A stretch of 46,531 nucleotides of DNA from Sulfuricellaceae bacterium (GTDB lineage Bacteria; Pseudomonadota; Gammaproteobacteria; Burkholderiales; Sulfuricellaceae), in the NCBI GenBank assembly GCA_030690895.1, contig JAUYFQ010000063.1, positions 1 through 46,531 on the forward strand, read 5' to 3'. Below are positions 8,851-17,708 of this stretch, piece after piece; within the stretch, counting starts at the first letter, position 1; each line of letters starts with the position of its first letter. A program made the translations under genes and the position numbers. Below the pieces are notes generated by a model. It saw only the letters and a list, made by a program, of their open reading frames with translations, ran no database searches and was not told where the DNA came from.

Positions 8851-9451
8851 GCTGGTTCGCTGGTTATTGAGTCTGTTGTTGTTGGTTGCTCCCGCCGCCG
8901 GAGCCGGGCAGACCATTCTGGTATTCGGTGATAGCCTGTCCGCCAATTACGGCATCGCGGCTGAAGCGGGCTGGGTGAGTCTACTGCAACAGCGCCTCAG
9001 CAGTAAGCCGTATAACCACCGACTCGTCAATGCCAGCATCAGCGGCGAAACCACCGCCGGCGGCGCCGCGCGCATCAATGCCACGCTGAATACCCACAAG
9101 CCGGATATCGTCATCATCGAACTGGGCGTCAACGACGGACTGCGCGGCCGCTCCCTGTCAGCTGCCAAGGATAATCTGGACACCATCATGGCAGCCTGCC
9201 TCGCCCGCAAGACCCGTGTGTTGCTGATCGGCATGCGCTTGCCGTCCAACTATGGCCTGACTTACACCGAGAGCTTTGCCGCCATCTACCCTGCCCTGGC
9301 TGCTAAGCATGGCACCGCCTTGCTGCCTTTCATGCTGGAAGGCATGGCCAGCAGACGCGACGGGTTTCAGGAAGACAACCTCCATCCCACCGCTGAAGCG
9401 CAGGTGATTATCATGGAAAGTATCTGGGTCAAACTGAAACACCTGCTGTAG
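8849..9451 (+). CDS. tesA: Multifunctional esterase/thioesterase TesA (SGNH hydrolase)
   Basis: A 200-residue periplasmic SGNH hydrolase acting on acyl thioesters and other esters, as E. coli TesA (acyl-CoA thioesterase I / protease I / lysophospholipase L1) does. A signal peptide ([20 protein letters not shown]) precedes ILVFGDSLSANYG with the nucleophilic serine. The GVND block (ELGVNDGLRG) supplies the oxyanion asparagine. DNLHPT near the C-terminus supplies the catalytic Asp and His. ATG 8849 has GGGAG five bases upstream; an earlier in-frame ATG at 8825 would add residues ahead of the signal peptide. The gene is divergent from ybbA with overlapping start codons. Confidence 0.95.
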   Translation: MLVRWLLSLLLLVAPAAGAGQTILVFGDSLSANYGIAAEAGWVSLLQQRLSSKPYNHRLVNASISGETTAGGAARINATLNTHKPDIVIIELGVNDGLRGRSLSAAKDNLDTIMAACLARKTRVLLIGMRLPSNYGLTYTESFAAIYPALAAKHGTALLPFMLEGMASRRDGFQEDNLHPTAEAQVIIMESIWVKLKHLL

Positions 9452-9463
9452 CACCCAAAATAG

Positions 9464-9601
9464 CGCCAGGGAACGCTCGATTGGACGTGCGACCCTTTTG
9501 ACCGAATCATCGTTGCACAAGCCGCCTGTCGCGAAGCGCCTCTGCTCACGGTAGACCAGAATATTCGAACGCATTACTCAGCCGCAGTCTGGTCTGAGTA
9601 A
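9464..9601 (+). pseudogene. C-terminal remnant of a PIN-domain toxin
   Basis: Between tesA and the META-domain gene, one plus-strand frame encodes about 45 residues and ends in TAA at 9599-9601. It contains DWTCDPFDRIIVAQA, then APLLTVDQNIRTHYSAAVW. This is the classic end of a VapC-like PIN toxin: the DPFDR motif with catalytic Asp, the LLTxD motif, and a final W. The frame is closed by TAG at 9461 and no N-terminal half or antitoxin is present, so it is a fragment of a lost module. This PIN subgroup often pairs with Phd/YefM-type antitoxins like the orphan at 273-530; any link between the two is speculation. Confidence 0.75.
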
Positions 9602-9611
9602 GCATCTCGTT

Positions 9612-10373
9612 TCAGCGCAAGTACGCGGCCTGGAAACGGGCAATCGTTTTTCCTGCCTGATCGAACAATTCCATGTTCTGCCCGTCCACTTTCCAGCGTG
9701 CGGCCTGACTCAGGGTGGCGAGAAATTTTGCCTCGGCTTCTTCACCCTTGAAACAGGCTCTTCTGCTGACTGCCATGCTGAACGCGATGCGCTGATCTTC
9801 GAGCTGGTATCCGCCTATGATCCGGTTACAACCGGCGAAACCCGTGAGTCGCTGGTTTTCCTGGGCGAGCACGATATGCTGCTCATCCTTTTTCTCCTGG
9901 TCGGCCGCAATGGGTTCGCCATCCAGTTGAACCAGTTTCCAGTAAGTGTCGGTCAGCTTGGCGGTCGACGTGGAGCCATACCGCTTGAGTACATAGTTCA
10001 ACTCGCTGAGGATGGGGCGGCCATTCATGTCCAGCTTGCGCAGGGTGTTGGCATCCAGAATTTCAAAACGCTCGTCGGGCTGGCCTTTTTGCGAGATCGT
10101 CAGCTTGCGCTGGTCGGCATCCAGTTTCCAGCGACCGGTTTTTTCGATTTTTTTCTCATCGTTCCCCTGGCGCTCCAGGTATTCCACGTTCAGGCGATAA
10201 CTTTGGTCGGGCGACAGCTTCAATGTCCACAGCGTACCGGGGCAGTCGGCGCAGGGCAGTTTGCCTTCAAACGTGGCAGGCAGGCTTTTGGCAAAGTCTT
10301 GGGCTAACGATAACGCGCTGAAAAAAATCAGGACAAATAGCAACGACAAGCGGAAGGGCAGGCTGTAACGCAT
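9612..10373 (-). CDS. NlpE-like/META-domain envelope protein
   Basis: A 253-residue exported protein. A hydrophobic signal peptide (about residues 1-24, ending ALSLAQ) has no lipobox cysteine, so it is probably periplasmic rather than a lipoprotein. Residues of about 30-130 resemble the N-terminal domain of NlpE (PATFEGKLPCADCPG with a CADC pair), known in E. coli for copper tolerance and surface sensing. Residues of about 140-250 form a META/HslJ-like domain (YWKLVQLDGEPI, then GFAGCNRIIGGYQL and a conserved RRACF). The NlpE-META combination occurs in other proteobacteria. Metal or stress sensing is an inference. It is transcribed away from the phosphorelay operon. Confidence 0.8.
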   Translation of the reverse strand: MRYSLPFRLSLLFVLIFFSALSLAQDFAKSLPATFEGKLPCADCPGTLWTLKLSPDQSYRLNVEYLERQGNDEKKIEKTGRWKLDADQRKLTISQKGQPDERFEILDANTLRKLDMNGRPILSELNYVLKRYGSTSTAKLTDTYWKLVQLDGEPIAADQEKKDEQHIVLAQENQRLTGFAGCNRIIGGYQLEDQRIAFSMAVSRRACFKGEEAEAKFLATLSQAARWKVDGQNMELFDQAGKTIARFQAAYLR

Positions 10374-10455
10374 GGAATACCTTTCAGAAACACGACAAGA
10401 TAGGAAGGGAATGGGCGCAAACCCGACCAGAAACTAGGGATAACCCTGATATTTC

Positions 10456-10479
10456 ACCAGATCGGCATCCTGATCTGGT
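10456..10479. promoter_or_regulatory. 8-bp inverted repeat in the divergent spacer
   Basis: ACCAGATC (10456-10463) and GATCTGGT (10472-10479) form a perfect 8-base inverted repeat with an 8-base gap. It lies between the divergent META-domain gene and the response-regulator operon. There is no T-run, so it looks like an operator-sized site rather than a terminator. Confidence 0.35.
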
Positions 10480-10558
10480 TGACTCACGATATCCATTCTA
10501 CAATGCATCCATACAAGACGTAGTTTCTCAGCAGGATTTTTCCGGTTTGGAGCGTCCC

Positions 10559-10627
10559 ATGTCACAGGCAAGTTTCCGTATCCAATTCAAACCGTCGTGG
10601 TATTTGGGGAGTGAGCGTCATGAATGA
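10559..10627 (+). other. Possible 22-codon leader ORF before the response regulator
   Basis: ATG 10559 is preceded by GGAG with six bases of spacing. It opens a 22-residue frame (MSQASFRIQFKPSWYLGSER...) that stops at TGA 10625-10627, overlapping the response-regulator start codon by eight bases. The overlap would allow translational coupling. It could equally be chance or a decayed gene start; no homology is certain. Confidence 0.25.
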
Positions 10628-11546
10628 CCCCACGCGCATCCTGCTGGCGGAAGATGCAGAGATCATTGCCAGCATCATTCAAGACCTGCTCAGCGCCCAA
10701 GGTTATGAAGTCACGGTTTGCGCCGACGGCCTGGTGGCCTGGGAGCACTTGCAGAAGGATGGGCCCGGCTACGATGTCATCCTGCTGGACCGAAGCATGC
10801 CTCACATGGATGGAATGGAACTCTTGGGCAGAATCAAGAGCGACCCTGCCATTGCCCACATTCCGGTCATCATGGAAACCGCTCAGGCGGACAGGGAAAG
10901 CATCCGCGAAGGCCTGGCCCAGGGCGCTTACTACTACCTGACCAAGCCCTTTGAGGCTGAAGTATTGCTGGCTGTAGTCAGTGCCGCGCTGCAACAGAGC
11001 CGGGATCTTCGAGAGATGGTCGAAAGCGTCAGACGAGCCGAGCGCCCGCTGGCCTTGATGCAGACCGGCTGTTTTCGCTTTCATAACCTGGATGAAGGCC
11101 GCCTGCTGGCTAATTATCTTGCCCGCGCCTGCCCGGAACCGGAACGCGCCATTCATGGCTTGCAGGAACTGCTGGTGAATGCTGTCGAACATGGCAACCT
11201 GGCTATCTCCTATGCTGAAAAAGGCGCACTGCTCCTTGAGGGCGGTTGGCAGGAAGAAGTTCAGCGCCGCCTGCGATTGGACCAGTACTGCGAACGCTAT
11301 GTCGAAATCCATTTTCAGCGCCAGCCAGGATCGCTGGCATTTACCATCCAGGATCAGGGCGATGGCTTTGACTGGCAAGGCTATCTTGATTTTTCCCCGG
11401 ACCGCGCCTTCGACCTGCATGGTCGTGGCATTGCCATGGCCCGCAAACTGAGCTTCGATCATCTGGAATACCGGGGTAACGGCAACACCGTGATTGCAAC
11501 GATCAGTCAGGCCTGCGCCATTCCCGGCTCGAACCACTGCCCATAA
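10620..11546 (+). CDS. Response regulator with RsbW-like ATPase output domain
   Basis: A 308-residue protein. Residues 1-125 form a receiver domain with acidic pocket ED at 10-11, phosphoacceptor D57 in [12 protein letters not shown], and K109 in LTKPFE. After a helical linker, residues of about 150-305 resemble the serine-kinase/anti-sigma ATPase fold (HATPase_c, RsbW type): an N-box [12 protein letters not shown], a G1 box [10 protein letters not shown] and a G2 box [11 protein letters not shown]. No PP2C phosphatase domain lies between, and no sigma factor or STAS partner is nearby. It is probably phosphorylated by the hybrid kinase encoded next; the stop and start codons overlap by one base (TAATG). 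ATG 10620 has GGGGAG upstream; the GTG at 10611 is also in frame. Confidence 0.85.
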   Translation: MNDPTRILLAEDAEIIASIIQDLLSAQGYEVTVCADGLVAWEHLQKDGPGYDVILLDRSMPHMDGMELLGRIKSDPAIAHIPVIMETAQADRESIREGLAQGAYYYLTKPFEAEVLLAVVSAALQQSRDLREMVESVRRAERPLALMQTGCFRFHNLDEGRLLANYLARACPEPERAIHGLQELLVNAVEHGNLAISYAEKGALLLEGGWQEEVQRRLRLDQYCERYVEIHFQRQPGSLAFTIQDQGDGFDWQGYLDFSPDRAFDLHGRGIAMARKLSFDHLEYRGNGNTVIATISQACAIPGSNHCP

Positions 11547-14500
11547 TGCCCGCGCCCTCCCAAAAAAGCCCGTTGCGCTGGAACCTGCCATTCATATTGC
11601 TGGTCGCCGCCATCCTTGCCATGACCGCAACCGGGATCGGTCATACCTTCATCCAGCAGCGTGAAAAGGAAGCGTCCCGACTTCAGGCGATCTCCGATCA
11701 CAAAACCCGGCAAATCGAGGACTGGTTGAAGGAGAGACATGGAAACATGGAATTTTTCAGAACCGCTCCGTTCCTGCCCGAGGTCTACCAACACCGGCTT
11801 GAAACGGGTGAATTGGCACTGGCTGGCAGGCTGCAGAAGCGCTTTGAACAGTTGCGCGCCAGCTATGGCTACCGCGCCGCCATGCTACTCGATCCGGCAG
11901 GGGAACCCCTGTGGGCCAGCGAGGGAACCCCGCGCGAGATAGCCCCGGATTTGCGGGCAGCCGCGCTCACAGTCTCGCAGAACGGCAAAATTCATCGGCT
12001 GGGCCCCTACCTGGGCCCGGGCGATCACGTGTACATGGATTTCATCGTGCCGATCAGCGGCATCCCTGCGCCGACCCCGCTATTTGTCCTGCGTGTTGAC
12101 CTGGCGGATTGGCTGCTTCCCACCCTGCAAGCCTGGTCCGGGAAAATCGCCAGCGGAGAAGCGCTGCTGGTCAGGCGTGACGGCGACCACGTCTTGCATC
12201 TGAGCGAGCTGCGCCACCGCAAGGACATGGTGTTGAAAGTACGTGTGCCGCTGACGCTCAAGGAGCGGATGGCGCCACAGGTGCTACGCGGCGAGGTACG
12301 CCAGGGCGAAGTGTTTGCTGGACGGGACTATCGTGACGTACCGGTTTTTGGCGTGGTGCGCGCCATTTCCAATACAGACTGGTTCCTGGTGACAAAACTT
12401 GACCGTGCCGAAGTGTATGCTCAGGCCATGCAGGAGGCGATCTGGATCGGCCTGAGCGGCCTGCTGGCCGCCTTGACGGCGGGCGCCAGCCTGTTTCTGC
12501 TGCGCCAGCGCCAGCAACTGGCTACCGCCAGGAGCTTGCAGCAAGCCCAGGAAGCACTACGCCAGGAACACGACCTCAATCAGCGCTACCTCAATACCGT
12601 GCAGACCATCATGGTCGCGATCAATCGCGAAGGCCGCATCACCATGATAAACCGCGCCGGTTGCGAATTGCTGGGCTACAAAAATGAGGCGTTGCTCGGT
12701 TGCAACTGGTTCGAAACCTGCCTGCCCCAGCCGGAAGGAATGGAAACCGTGTATCCGGTTTTTCAGCGCATCATGGCTGGGGAGATCAAGACCGTCGAGT
12801 ATTTTGAAAACCGGGTTCTTTGCCAAGATGGCCGCCTGCGCCTGATTGCCTGGCACAATGCCTATCTGACCGACTGGCAAGGCGGGCTTTCCGGCTCCTT
12901 GAGTTCTGGCGAGGACATCACCGAGCGCAGACTGGCCGAGCAACAACTGCGTAAACTTGTCCTGGCTGTGGAACAGAGCCCGGAATGCGTCATCATTACC
13001 GACCTGCATGCCAATATCGAGTACGTGAACGATGCCTGCGTGGAAAGCACCGGTTACAGCAGGGAAGAGATCATAGGCAACAATCCGCGCATGTTTCATT
13101 CCGGCAAGACCCCGCCAGAGACCTACACGGCCATGTGGGCAGCCCTTTCCCGAGGCGAGTTCTGGAAGGGCGATCTCGTCAACCGGCACAAGGATGGCCG
13201 CGAATATATCGAGTTCATGAGCATCGCCCCTATCCGTCAGCCCGATGGACAGATCAGCAATTACGTGGCGGTCAAGGAAGACATCACCGAGCGCAAGCGC
13301 TTGGGGCTGGAGCTGGATCAGCATCGCCATCATTTGAATGAGCTGGTATCCATCCGGACAGCAGAACTGGAAACCGCACGAAATCAGGCTGATCGCGCCA
13401 ACCGGGCCAAGAGTATTTTCCTGGCTAACATGAGCCACGAGATTCGCACACCCATGAACGCCATCATCGGGCTGACTTATCTCATGCATCAGAATACCCA
13501 GGTACCAGAGCAGCGAGAGCGACTTGAAAAAATCGACACGGCCGCCCAGCACTTGCTGTCCGTCATCAACGACATACTGGATTTAACGAAAATCGAGGCC
13601 GGACAACTGAAGCTCGAACAAACCGATTTCGCCCTGGCAAGGGTACTGGACGACACCCGCTCCCTGATCACCGATCAGGCGCGTGCCAAAGGGCTGGTCA
13701 TCGAGCTGGATGGCGATCACGTCCCCTCGTGGCTACGCGGGGACGCGACCCGACTGCGCCAAGCCATGCTCAATTACGCCAGCAACGCGATCAAGTTCAG
13801 CGAGAGCGGCACAATCTGGCTGCGCGCCTATTTGCTGGAAGAAACTGACGAGAATTTGCTGGTGCGATTTGAAGTCCAGGACATGGGTATCGGTATCGCG
13901 GCGGATGCGCTACCGACGCTGTTTGATGCCTTCACCCAAGCGGATGCTTCGACCGCCCGGAAATATGGTGGAACCGGATTGGGACTGACCATCACCCGCC
14001 ACCTGGCACGCGTGATGGGCGGCGAGGCTGGCGTGGAAAGCGTCCCAGGCAAGGGCAGCACCTTCTGGTTTACCGCCCGGCTTCAGCGGGGCCATGGCGT
14101 GATGCCTGTCGGCCCCAGTGAAATTTCAGGAGATGCCGAAGCCATGCTGCGCCAGAATCATACCGGTGCGCGTCTCCTGCTGGCTGAGGATAACCCGATC
14201 AATCGGGAGGTCGCTCTGGAATTGCTGCATGGAGTGGGGTTGTCGGTGGACACGGCAGAGAATGGCCGTATTGCGCTGGAGAAAATCAGTGCAGAATCCT
14301 ATGACCTGGTGCTGATGGATGTACAGATGCCGGAGATGGATGGCTTGGCCGCGACCCGGGCAATACGCGCCCAGCCTGGGCTCGCTTCCTTGCCGGTTCT
14401 GGCCATGACTGCCAATGCCTATGATGAGGACAGAAATGCCTGCCTGGCCGCCGGCATGAACGACTTTGTCGCCAAACCCGTAGTCCCCGACAATCTTTAC

Positions 14501-14968
14501 GCCACCCTGCTGCGCTGGCTGCCACGTTCTGGCCATGTTCAACCGCCGGCAAAGGCCGTTGTCCTGCCTGTTGAAACACGAGCAAGTGCAGCCCCTGCCC
14601 AGGACTCATCCATTCCGGCCCAGCTGCTGATTCCAGGACTGGAAACGGCCAAAGGGCTCGCCATCGTCCGGGGTGACGCCAAGAAATACCGTCACTTTCT
14701 GCGCGTGTTCGCCGATTCGCAGGGCGAAGACATGAAGCGCGTGCAGGCGCTACTGGTCGAGGGGGATACCCAGGAAGCCCGACGCCTGACTCACAGCCTC
14801 AAAGGCGTGGCCGCCACCTTGGGTGCCAACCGCCTGACAGAGCTGGCAACCAGGCTGGATGCAGCCCTGCGCCAAGGCAGTGAGATTGCCGAATGCATGG
14901 AACTGGCCCGGCAGGGTGATCAGGAACTGACGCAACTGGTTCAGGTGATCCTGGCGTTGCCGGAGTAG
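11546..14968 (+). CDS. Hybrid sensor histidine kinase with two PAS, REC and Hpt domains
   Basis: An 1140-residue inner-membrane kinase. The membrane helix at about 15-35 and the second at about 297-319 bracket a periplasmic sensor of some 260 residues that looks double-Cache-like. Then follow PAS 1 (about 350-460), PAS 2 (about 470-585), a coiled coil, and HisKA with H631 in [10 protein letters not shown]. The ATPase domain has [15 protein letters not shown] and GGTGLGL. A receiver has D925 in [13 protein letters not shown], and an Hpt domain has H1083 in THSLKG. This is the BarA-like four-step phosphorelay layout (His-Asp-His-Asp). The final Asp is probably D57 of the response regulator encoded just upstream. 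The ligand is unknown. All key residues appear intact. Confidence 0.93.
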   Translation: MPAPSQKSPLRWNLPFILLVAAILAMTATGIGHTFIQQREKEASRLQAISDHKTRQIEDWLKERHGNMEFFRTAPFLPEVYQHRLETGELALAGRLQKRFEQLRASYGYRAAMLLDPAGEPLWASEGTPREIAPDLRAAALTVSQNGKIHRLGPYLGPGDHVYMDFIVPISGIPAPTPLFVLRVDLADWLLPTLQAWSGKIASGEALLVRRDGDHVLHLSELRHRKDMVLKVRVPLTLKERMAPQVLRGEVRQGEVFAGRDYRDVPVFGVVRAISNTDWFLVTKLDRAEVYAQAMQEAIWIGLSGLLAALTAGASLFLLRQRQQLATARSLQQAQEALRQEHDLNQRYLNTVQTIMVAINREGRITMINRAGCELLGYKNEALLGCNWFETCLPQPEGMETVYPVFQRIMAGEIKTVEYFENRVLCQDGRLRLIAWHNAYLTDWQGGLSGSLSSGEDITERRLAEQQLRKLVLAVEQSPECVIITDLHANIEYVNDACVESTGYSREEIIGNNPRMFHSGKTPPETYTAMWAALSRGEFWKGDLVNRHKDGREYIEFMSIAPIRQPDGQISNYVAVKEDITERKRLGLELDQHRHHLNELVSIRTAELETARNQADRANRAKSIFLANMSHEIRTPMNAIIGLTYLMHQNTQVPEQRERLEKIDTAAQHLLSVINDILDLTKIEAGQLKLEQTDFALARVLDDTRSLITDQARAKGLVIELDGDHVPSWLRGDATRLRQAMLNYASNAIKFSESGTIWLRAYLLEETDENLLVRFEVQDMGIGIAADALPTLFDAFTQADASTARKYGGTGLGLTITRHLARVMGGEAGVESVPGKGSTFWFTARLQRGHGVMPVGPSEISGDAEAMLRQNHTGARLLLAEDNPINREVALELLHGVGLSVDTAENGRIALEKISAESYDLVLMDVQMPEMDGLAATRAIRAQPGLASLPVLAMTANAYDEDRNACLAAGMNDFVAKPVVPDNLYATLLRWLPRSGHVQPPAKAVVLPVETRASAAPAQDSSIPAQLLIPGLETAKGLAIVRGDAKKYRHFLRVFADSQGEDMKRVQALLVEGDTQEARRLTHSLKGVAATLGANRLTELATRLDAALRQGSEIAECMELARQGDQELTQLVQVILALPE

Positions 14969-14987
14969 GCGGCGGGTCACTTTTATC

Positions 14988-15015
14988 TTGATAACGGTAT
15001 CTCAATTGAGATACT
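14988..15015 (+). promoter_or_regulatory. relB promoter with perfect 18-bp palindromic operator
   Basis: TTGATA (14988-14993) and GATACT (15010-15015) lie 16 bases apart. Between and over the -10 box is the perfect palindrome GTATCTCAATTGAGATAC (14997-15014). Its placement fits autorepression by the RelB/DinJ antitoxin encoded downstream. The site is undamaged although the toxin gene is not. Confidence 0.7.
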
Positions 15016-15048
15016 GTTTCACCTGAAAATATCAGGAGAAATAGCACC

Positions 15049-15363
15049 ATGGCTACCTCAACAATGCTTCACGTCCGCGTGGATGATGACACCAAGGCAC
15101 AGGCGACAGAGACGCTTGCCGCGATGGGCTTGTCTGTTTCCGATGCGGTAAGAATCTTCCTCAAGCGTGTAGTGGTCGAGCAGGCCATGCCGCTTGAACT
15201 CAAGGTTCCAAATACTGAAACACGGGCGGCGATGGAGGAGTCCCGCGCGATCATTCGCGCTCACCGCGCTCGCTTCACTAAAAGGCGAATGGGCCGATCA
15301 TCTGGAATGCCACATCGGCGGCGATTTCCTGCTGATCTATCAGCTTCAGGGCAATGGCAATAA
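15049..15363 (+). CDS. RelB/DinJ-type antitoxin with a replaced C-terminus
   Basis: A 104-residue open frame. Residues 1 to about 77 are a normal RelB/DinJ antitoxin: a ribbon-helix-helix start (TMLHVRVDDDTKAQATETL, then GLSVSDAVRIFLKRVV) and the toxin-binding region (ETRAAMEESRAIIRAHRARF). After residue 77 the frame runs out of phase through the remains of the toxin gene, giving an arginine-rich tail (TKRRMGRSSGMPHRRR) with no family match. It therefore looks like an antitoxin fused by a deletion to out-of-frame toxin DNA. AGGAG precedes the ATG. The DNA-binding part is complete, so it may still repress its own promoter. Confidence 0.8.
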   Translation: MATSTMLHVRVDDDTKAQATETLAAMGLSVSDAVRIFLKRVVVEQAMPLELKVPNTETRAAMEESRAIIRAHRARFTKRRMGRSSGMPHRRRFPADLSASGQWQ

Positions 15364-15418
15364 CGAGATCGTGAACTTCGTGCGAGCAGGCTCCCACGCC
15401 GAACTGTTTGAATCCTGA
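15281..15418 (+). pseudogene. C-terminal half of a YafQ/RelE-type toxin
   Basis: From 15281 a second frame reads KGEWADHLECHIGGDFLLIY, followed by IVNFVRAGSHAELF, and stops at TGA 15416-15418. This matches the second half of YafQ-type mRNA interferases (GEW.DHxECHI..D.LLIY and VRxGSHxELF, including the catalytic His region). The first half of the toxin and the last codons of the antitoxin are missing, so the joint lies near 15279. The toxin should be inactive. Confidence 0.8.
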
Positions 15419-15432
15419 TGCAAAGAGCCAAC

Positions 15433-15460
15433 AAAAAAGGGCGCCGCAGCGCCCTTTTTT
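15433..15460. terminator. Bidirectional rho-independent terminator
   Basis: AAAAAAGGGCGC (15433-15444), loop CGCA, GCGCCCTTTTTT (15449-15460): a perfect 12-base stem flanked by A6 and T6 runs. It lies between the convergent RelB remnant locus and htpG and can serve both strands. Confidence 0.93.
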
Positions 15461-15476
15461 AATCCAGCCGAGTTAA

Positions 15477-17378
15477 TTACAGCGTCACCCACAACTCGTT
15501 CAAGCGCCGGACAAAGCTTGCCGGGTCTTCCAGTTGGCCGCCTTCTGCCAGCAAGGCCTGGTCAAACAGGATGTGACTCCAGTCACCAAATTTATCGCTG
15601 TCGGTCTGGCCTTTCAAACGCTTGACCAGCGCGTGTTTGGGGTTGATTTCCAGAATTGGTTTACTGGTCGGCACGTTCTGCCCGGCTGCCTTGAGCAGGC
15701 GTTCCAGATTGCCGCTCATGTCGTGCTCACCCGCCACCAGACAGGCAGGGGAAGTGGTCAGGCGATGCGTGACGCGCACTTCCTTGATCTTGTCGCCCAG
15801 CGACGCCTGAATCTGATCGGCCAGTCCCTTGAAGTCGTCGGCCTCCTGCGCCTGTTCTTTCTTTTCTTCTTCGTCAGCCAGTTTGTCCAGATCGAGGTCG
15901 CCCTTGGCTACGGATTGCAGGGTCTTGCCATCGAATTCGGTCAGGTGGGAAATCATCCACTCGTCCACGCGATCGGCCAGCAGCAGGACTTCCACACCCT
16001 TGGCGCGGAAAAATTCCAGGTGCGGGCTGTTTTTGGCGGCGGCGAAGGTGTCGGCGGTGACGTAATAGATCTTGTCCTGACCTGGCTTCATGCGGCTGAT
16101 GTAGTCGGCAAATGAAACTGTCTGGTCTTCGCTATCCGTCAGGGTCGAGGCAAAACGCAGCAGTTTGGCGATACGCTCCTTGTTGGCAAAATCTTCGCCC
16201 ACGCCTTCCTTGATGACGCGGCCGAATTCCTTCCAGAAAGTGGCGTACTTTTCTGCCTGATTTTCCGCCAGGTCATCCAGCATCCCCAGAACCTTCTTCA
16301 CCGATCCGCCGCGAATGGCTTCGATGTCCTTGCTCTCTTGCAGAATTTCGCGCGACACGTTGAGCGGCAGATTGTTGGAGTCGATCACTCCGCGCACGAA
16401 GCGCAGGTAGTAAGGCATGAGTTGCTTGGCGTCATCCATGATGAAGACGCGGCGCACATACAGCTTGATGCCGTGGCGCTGTTCCCTGTCCCACAAGTCG
16501 AAGGGCGCGCGCGCCGGGATGTAAAGCAACTGGGTGTATTCCTGGCGGCCTTCCACCTTGGCGTGAACATGGGCCAGCGGCACTTCAAAATCATGCGCCA
16601 CATGTTTGTAAAATTCGTCGTACTGCTCCTGGGTGATCTCGCTCTTGGGGCGGGCCCATAGCGCGGAGGCCTGGTTGACGGCCTCTTCTTCGTCCTTGAC
16701 CACGGTTTCCTTCTTCTCGGCGTCCCACTCTTCCTTGTTCATCAGGATAGGCAGGGTGATGTGGTCGGAATATTTGCGGATGATGGATTTGATCTGATAG
16801 CTGGAAAGCAGTTCGTCTTCGCCTTCGCGCAGATGCAGGATCACATCGGTACCACGACCGGGCTTGCTCACAGTTTCCAGCGTGTAATCGCCTTCCCCGG
16901 CAGATTCCCACTGCACACCATGCTCCGCGCCCAGACCCGCGCGGCGGGTAATCAGCGTGACCTTGTCGGCGATGATGAAAGCCGAGTAAAAGCCGACGCC
17001 AAACTGCCCGATCAAATGCGCGTCTTTCGCCTGATCGCCGCTCAATGCCTCGAAAAACTGGCGGGTGCCGGATTTGGCGATGGTGCCGATGTGCTCGATC
17101 ACTTCCTGGCGATTCATGCCGATACCGTTATCGGAAAGAGTGATCGTGCGCGCAGCTTTATCAAAACTCACGCGGATTTTCAGTTCAGGATCGGTTTCCC
17201 ACAGCGCATCGTCAGACAGCGCTTCAAAGCGCAACTTGTCCGATGCGTCAGAGGCATTGGAAATCAGCTCGCGCAGAAAAATTTCCTTGTTGCTGTACAG
17301 GGAATGAATCATCAGCTTCAGCAGTTGCTTGACTTCAGCCTGAAAACCCAGGGTTTCCTTATGTGCTTCAACGGTCAT
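15477..17378 (-). CDS. htpG: Chaperone HtpG (Hsp90)
   Basis: A 633-residue Hsp90-family ATP-dependent chaperone, cytoplasmic. The N-terminal GHKL ATPase has [19 protein letters not shown], the ATP-lid DNGIGM and [11 protein letters not shown]; the middle domain has the catalytic-arginine region [11 protein letters not shown]; the C-terminal dimerisation domain is complete. The first ATG in frame (17387) overlaps too closely with the GGAG, whereas ATG 17378 ([16 protein letters not shown]) has nine bases of spacing and matches family starts. A heat-shock-type promoter lies 44-71 bases upstream. The last 17 bases before the shared terminator follow the stop codon. Confidence 0.97.
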   Translation of the reverse strand: MTVEAHKETLGFQAEVKQLLKLMIHSLYSNKEIFLRELISNASDASDKLRFEALSDDALWETDPELKIRVSFDKAARTITLSDNGIGMNRQEVIEHIGTIAKSGTRQFFEALSGDQAKDAHLIGQFGVGFYSAFIIADKVTLITRRAGLGAEHGVQWESAGEGDYTLETVSKPGRGTDVILHLREGEDELLSSYQIKSIIRKYSDHITLPILMNKEEWDAEKKETVVKDEEEAVNQASALWARPKSEITQEQYDEFYKHVAHDFEVPLAHVHAKVEGRQEYTQLLYIPARAPFDLWDREQRHGIKLYVRRVFIMDDAKQLMPYYLRFVRGVIDSNNLPLNVSREILQESKDIEAIRGGSVKKVLGMLDDLAENQAEKYATFWKEFGRVIKEGVGEDFANKERIAKLLRFASTLTDSEDQTVSFADYISRMKPGQDKIYYVTADTFAAAKNSPHLEFFRAKGVEVLLLADRVDEWMISHLTEFDGKTLQSVAKGDLDLDKLADEEEKKEQAQEADDFKGLADQIQASLGDKIKEVRVTHRLTTSPACLVAGEHDMSGNLERLLKAAGQNVPTSKPILEINPKHALVKRLKGQTDSDKFGDWSHILFDQALLAEGGQLEDPASFVRRLNELWVTL

Positions 17379-17421
17379 TTGTATCATCTCCGGGGTTGGA
17401 CTAAATGTTTCGTGGAGAGGT

Positions 17422-17449
17422 AGATAGGGGTGATAAACCCTGTTTCAAG
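17422..17449 (-). promoter_or_regulatory. Sigma-32-type heat-shock promoter of htpG
   Basis: On the minus strand CTTGAAA (17443-17449), a 12-base spacer, then CCCCTATCT (17422-17430). This closely matches the RpoH consensus CTTGAAA - N11-16 - CCCCATnT, and it precedes a known heat-shock gene in the right orientation. Confidence 0.8.
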
Positions 17450-17501
17450 AGTGGTCAGCGCTTGACGCATAAGCCACGTCAGGCATAGCCTGTACATCCT
17501 G

Positions 17502-17708
17502 CTAAAATTCGAGTTTTCTGGGGATTTACAAGTGGTCATTCACAAGGAAGGCAATCGTCTGACTCAGGGGGCGGTGGAAAAGAAACTCGACCTGCTGGCT
17601 CTGCTCACCACGCTTGAGCCGATCACGGATGAGTTTCCTGATATTGACGGTGATCTGATGCCCTTGGATAGTACCGAATTGGCGAATGAATTCGCCCCTA
17701 CTCCTTAG
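17502..17708 (+). pseudogene. C-terminal remnant of a VapB-type antitoxin
   Basis: One plus-strand frame reads KFEFSGDLQVVIHKEGNRL and later LLALLTTLEPITDEFPDIDG before TAG at 17706-17708. This resembles the second half of AbrB-fold VapB antitoxins (FRFxGDEVVIxKEGNRL and a tail LLALLATLEP.DEDFPDID). The first strands with the GxSQAVRLP motif are missing and no PIN toxin follows; the frame ends 11 bases inside the convergent HDOD gene. A GTG at 17532 with GGGGA upstream, and an extended -10-like TGCTAAAAT at 17500-17508, mean a 58-residue peptide might still be made. Confidence 0.6.

Noticed and set aside
10587-11591. A 334-codon minus-strand frame antisense to the response regulator
   Set aside because: It has no domain match and overlaps a complete receiver-ATPase gene throughout.
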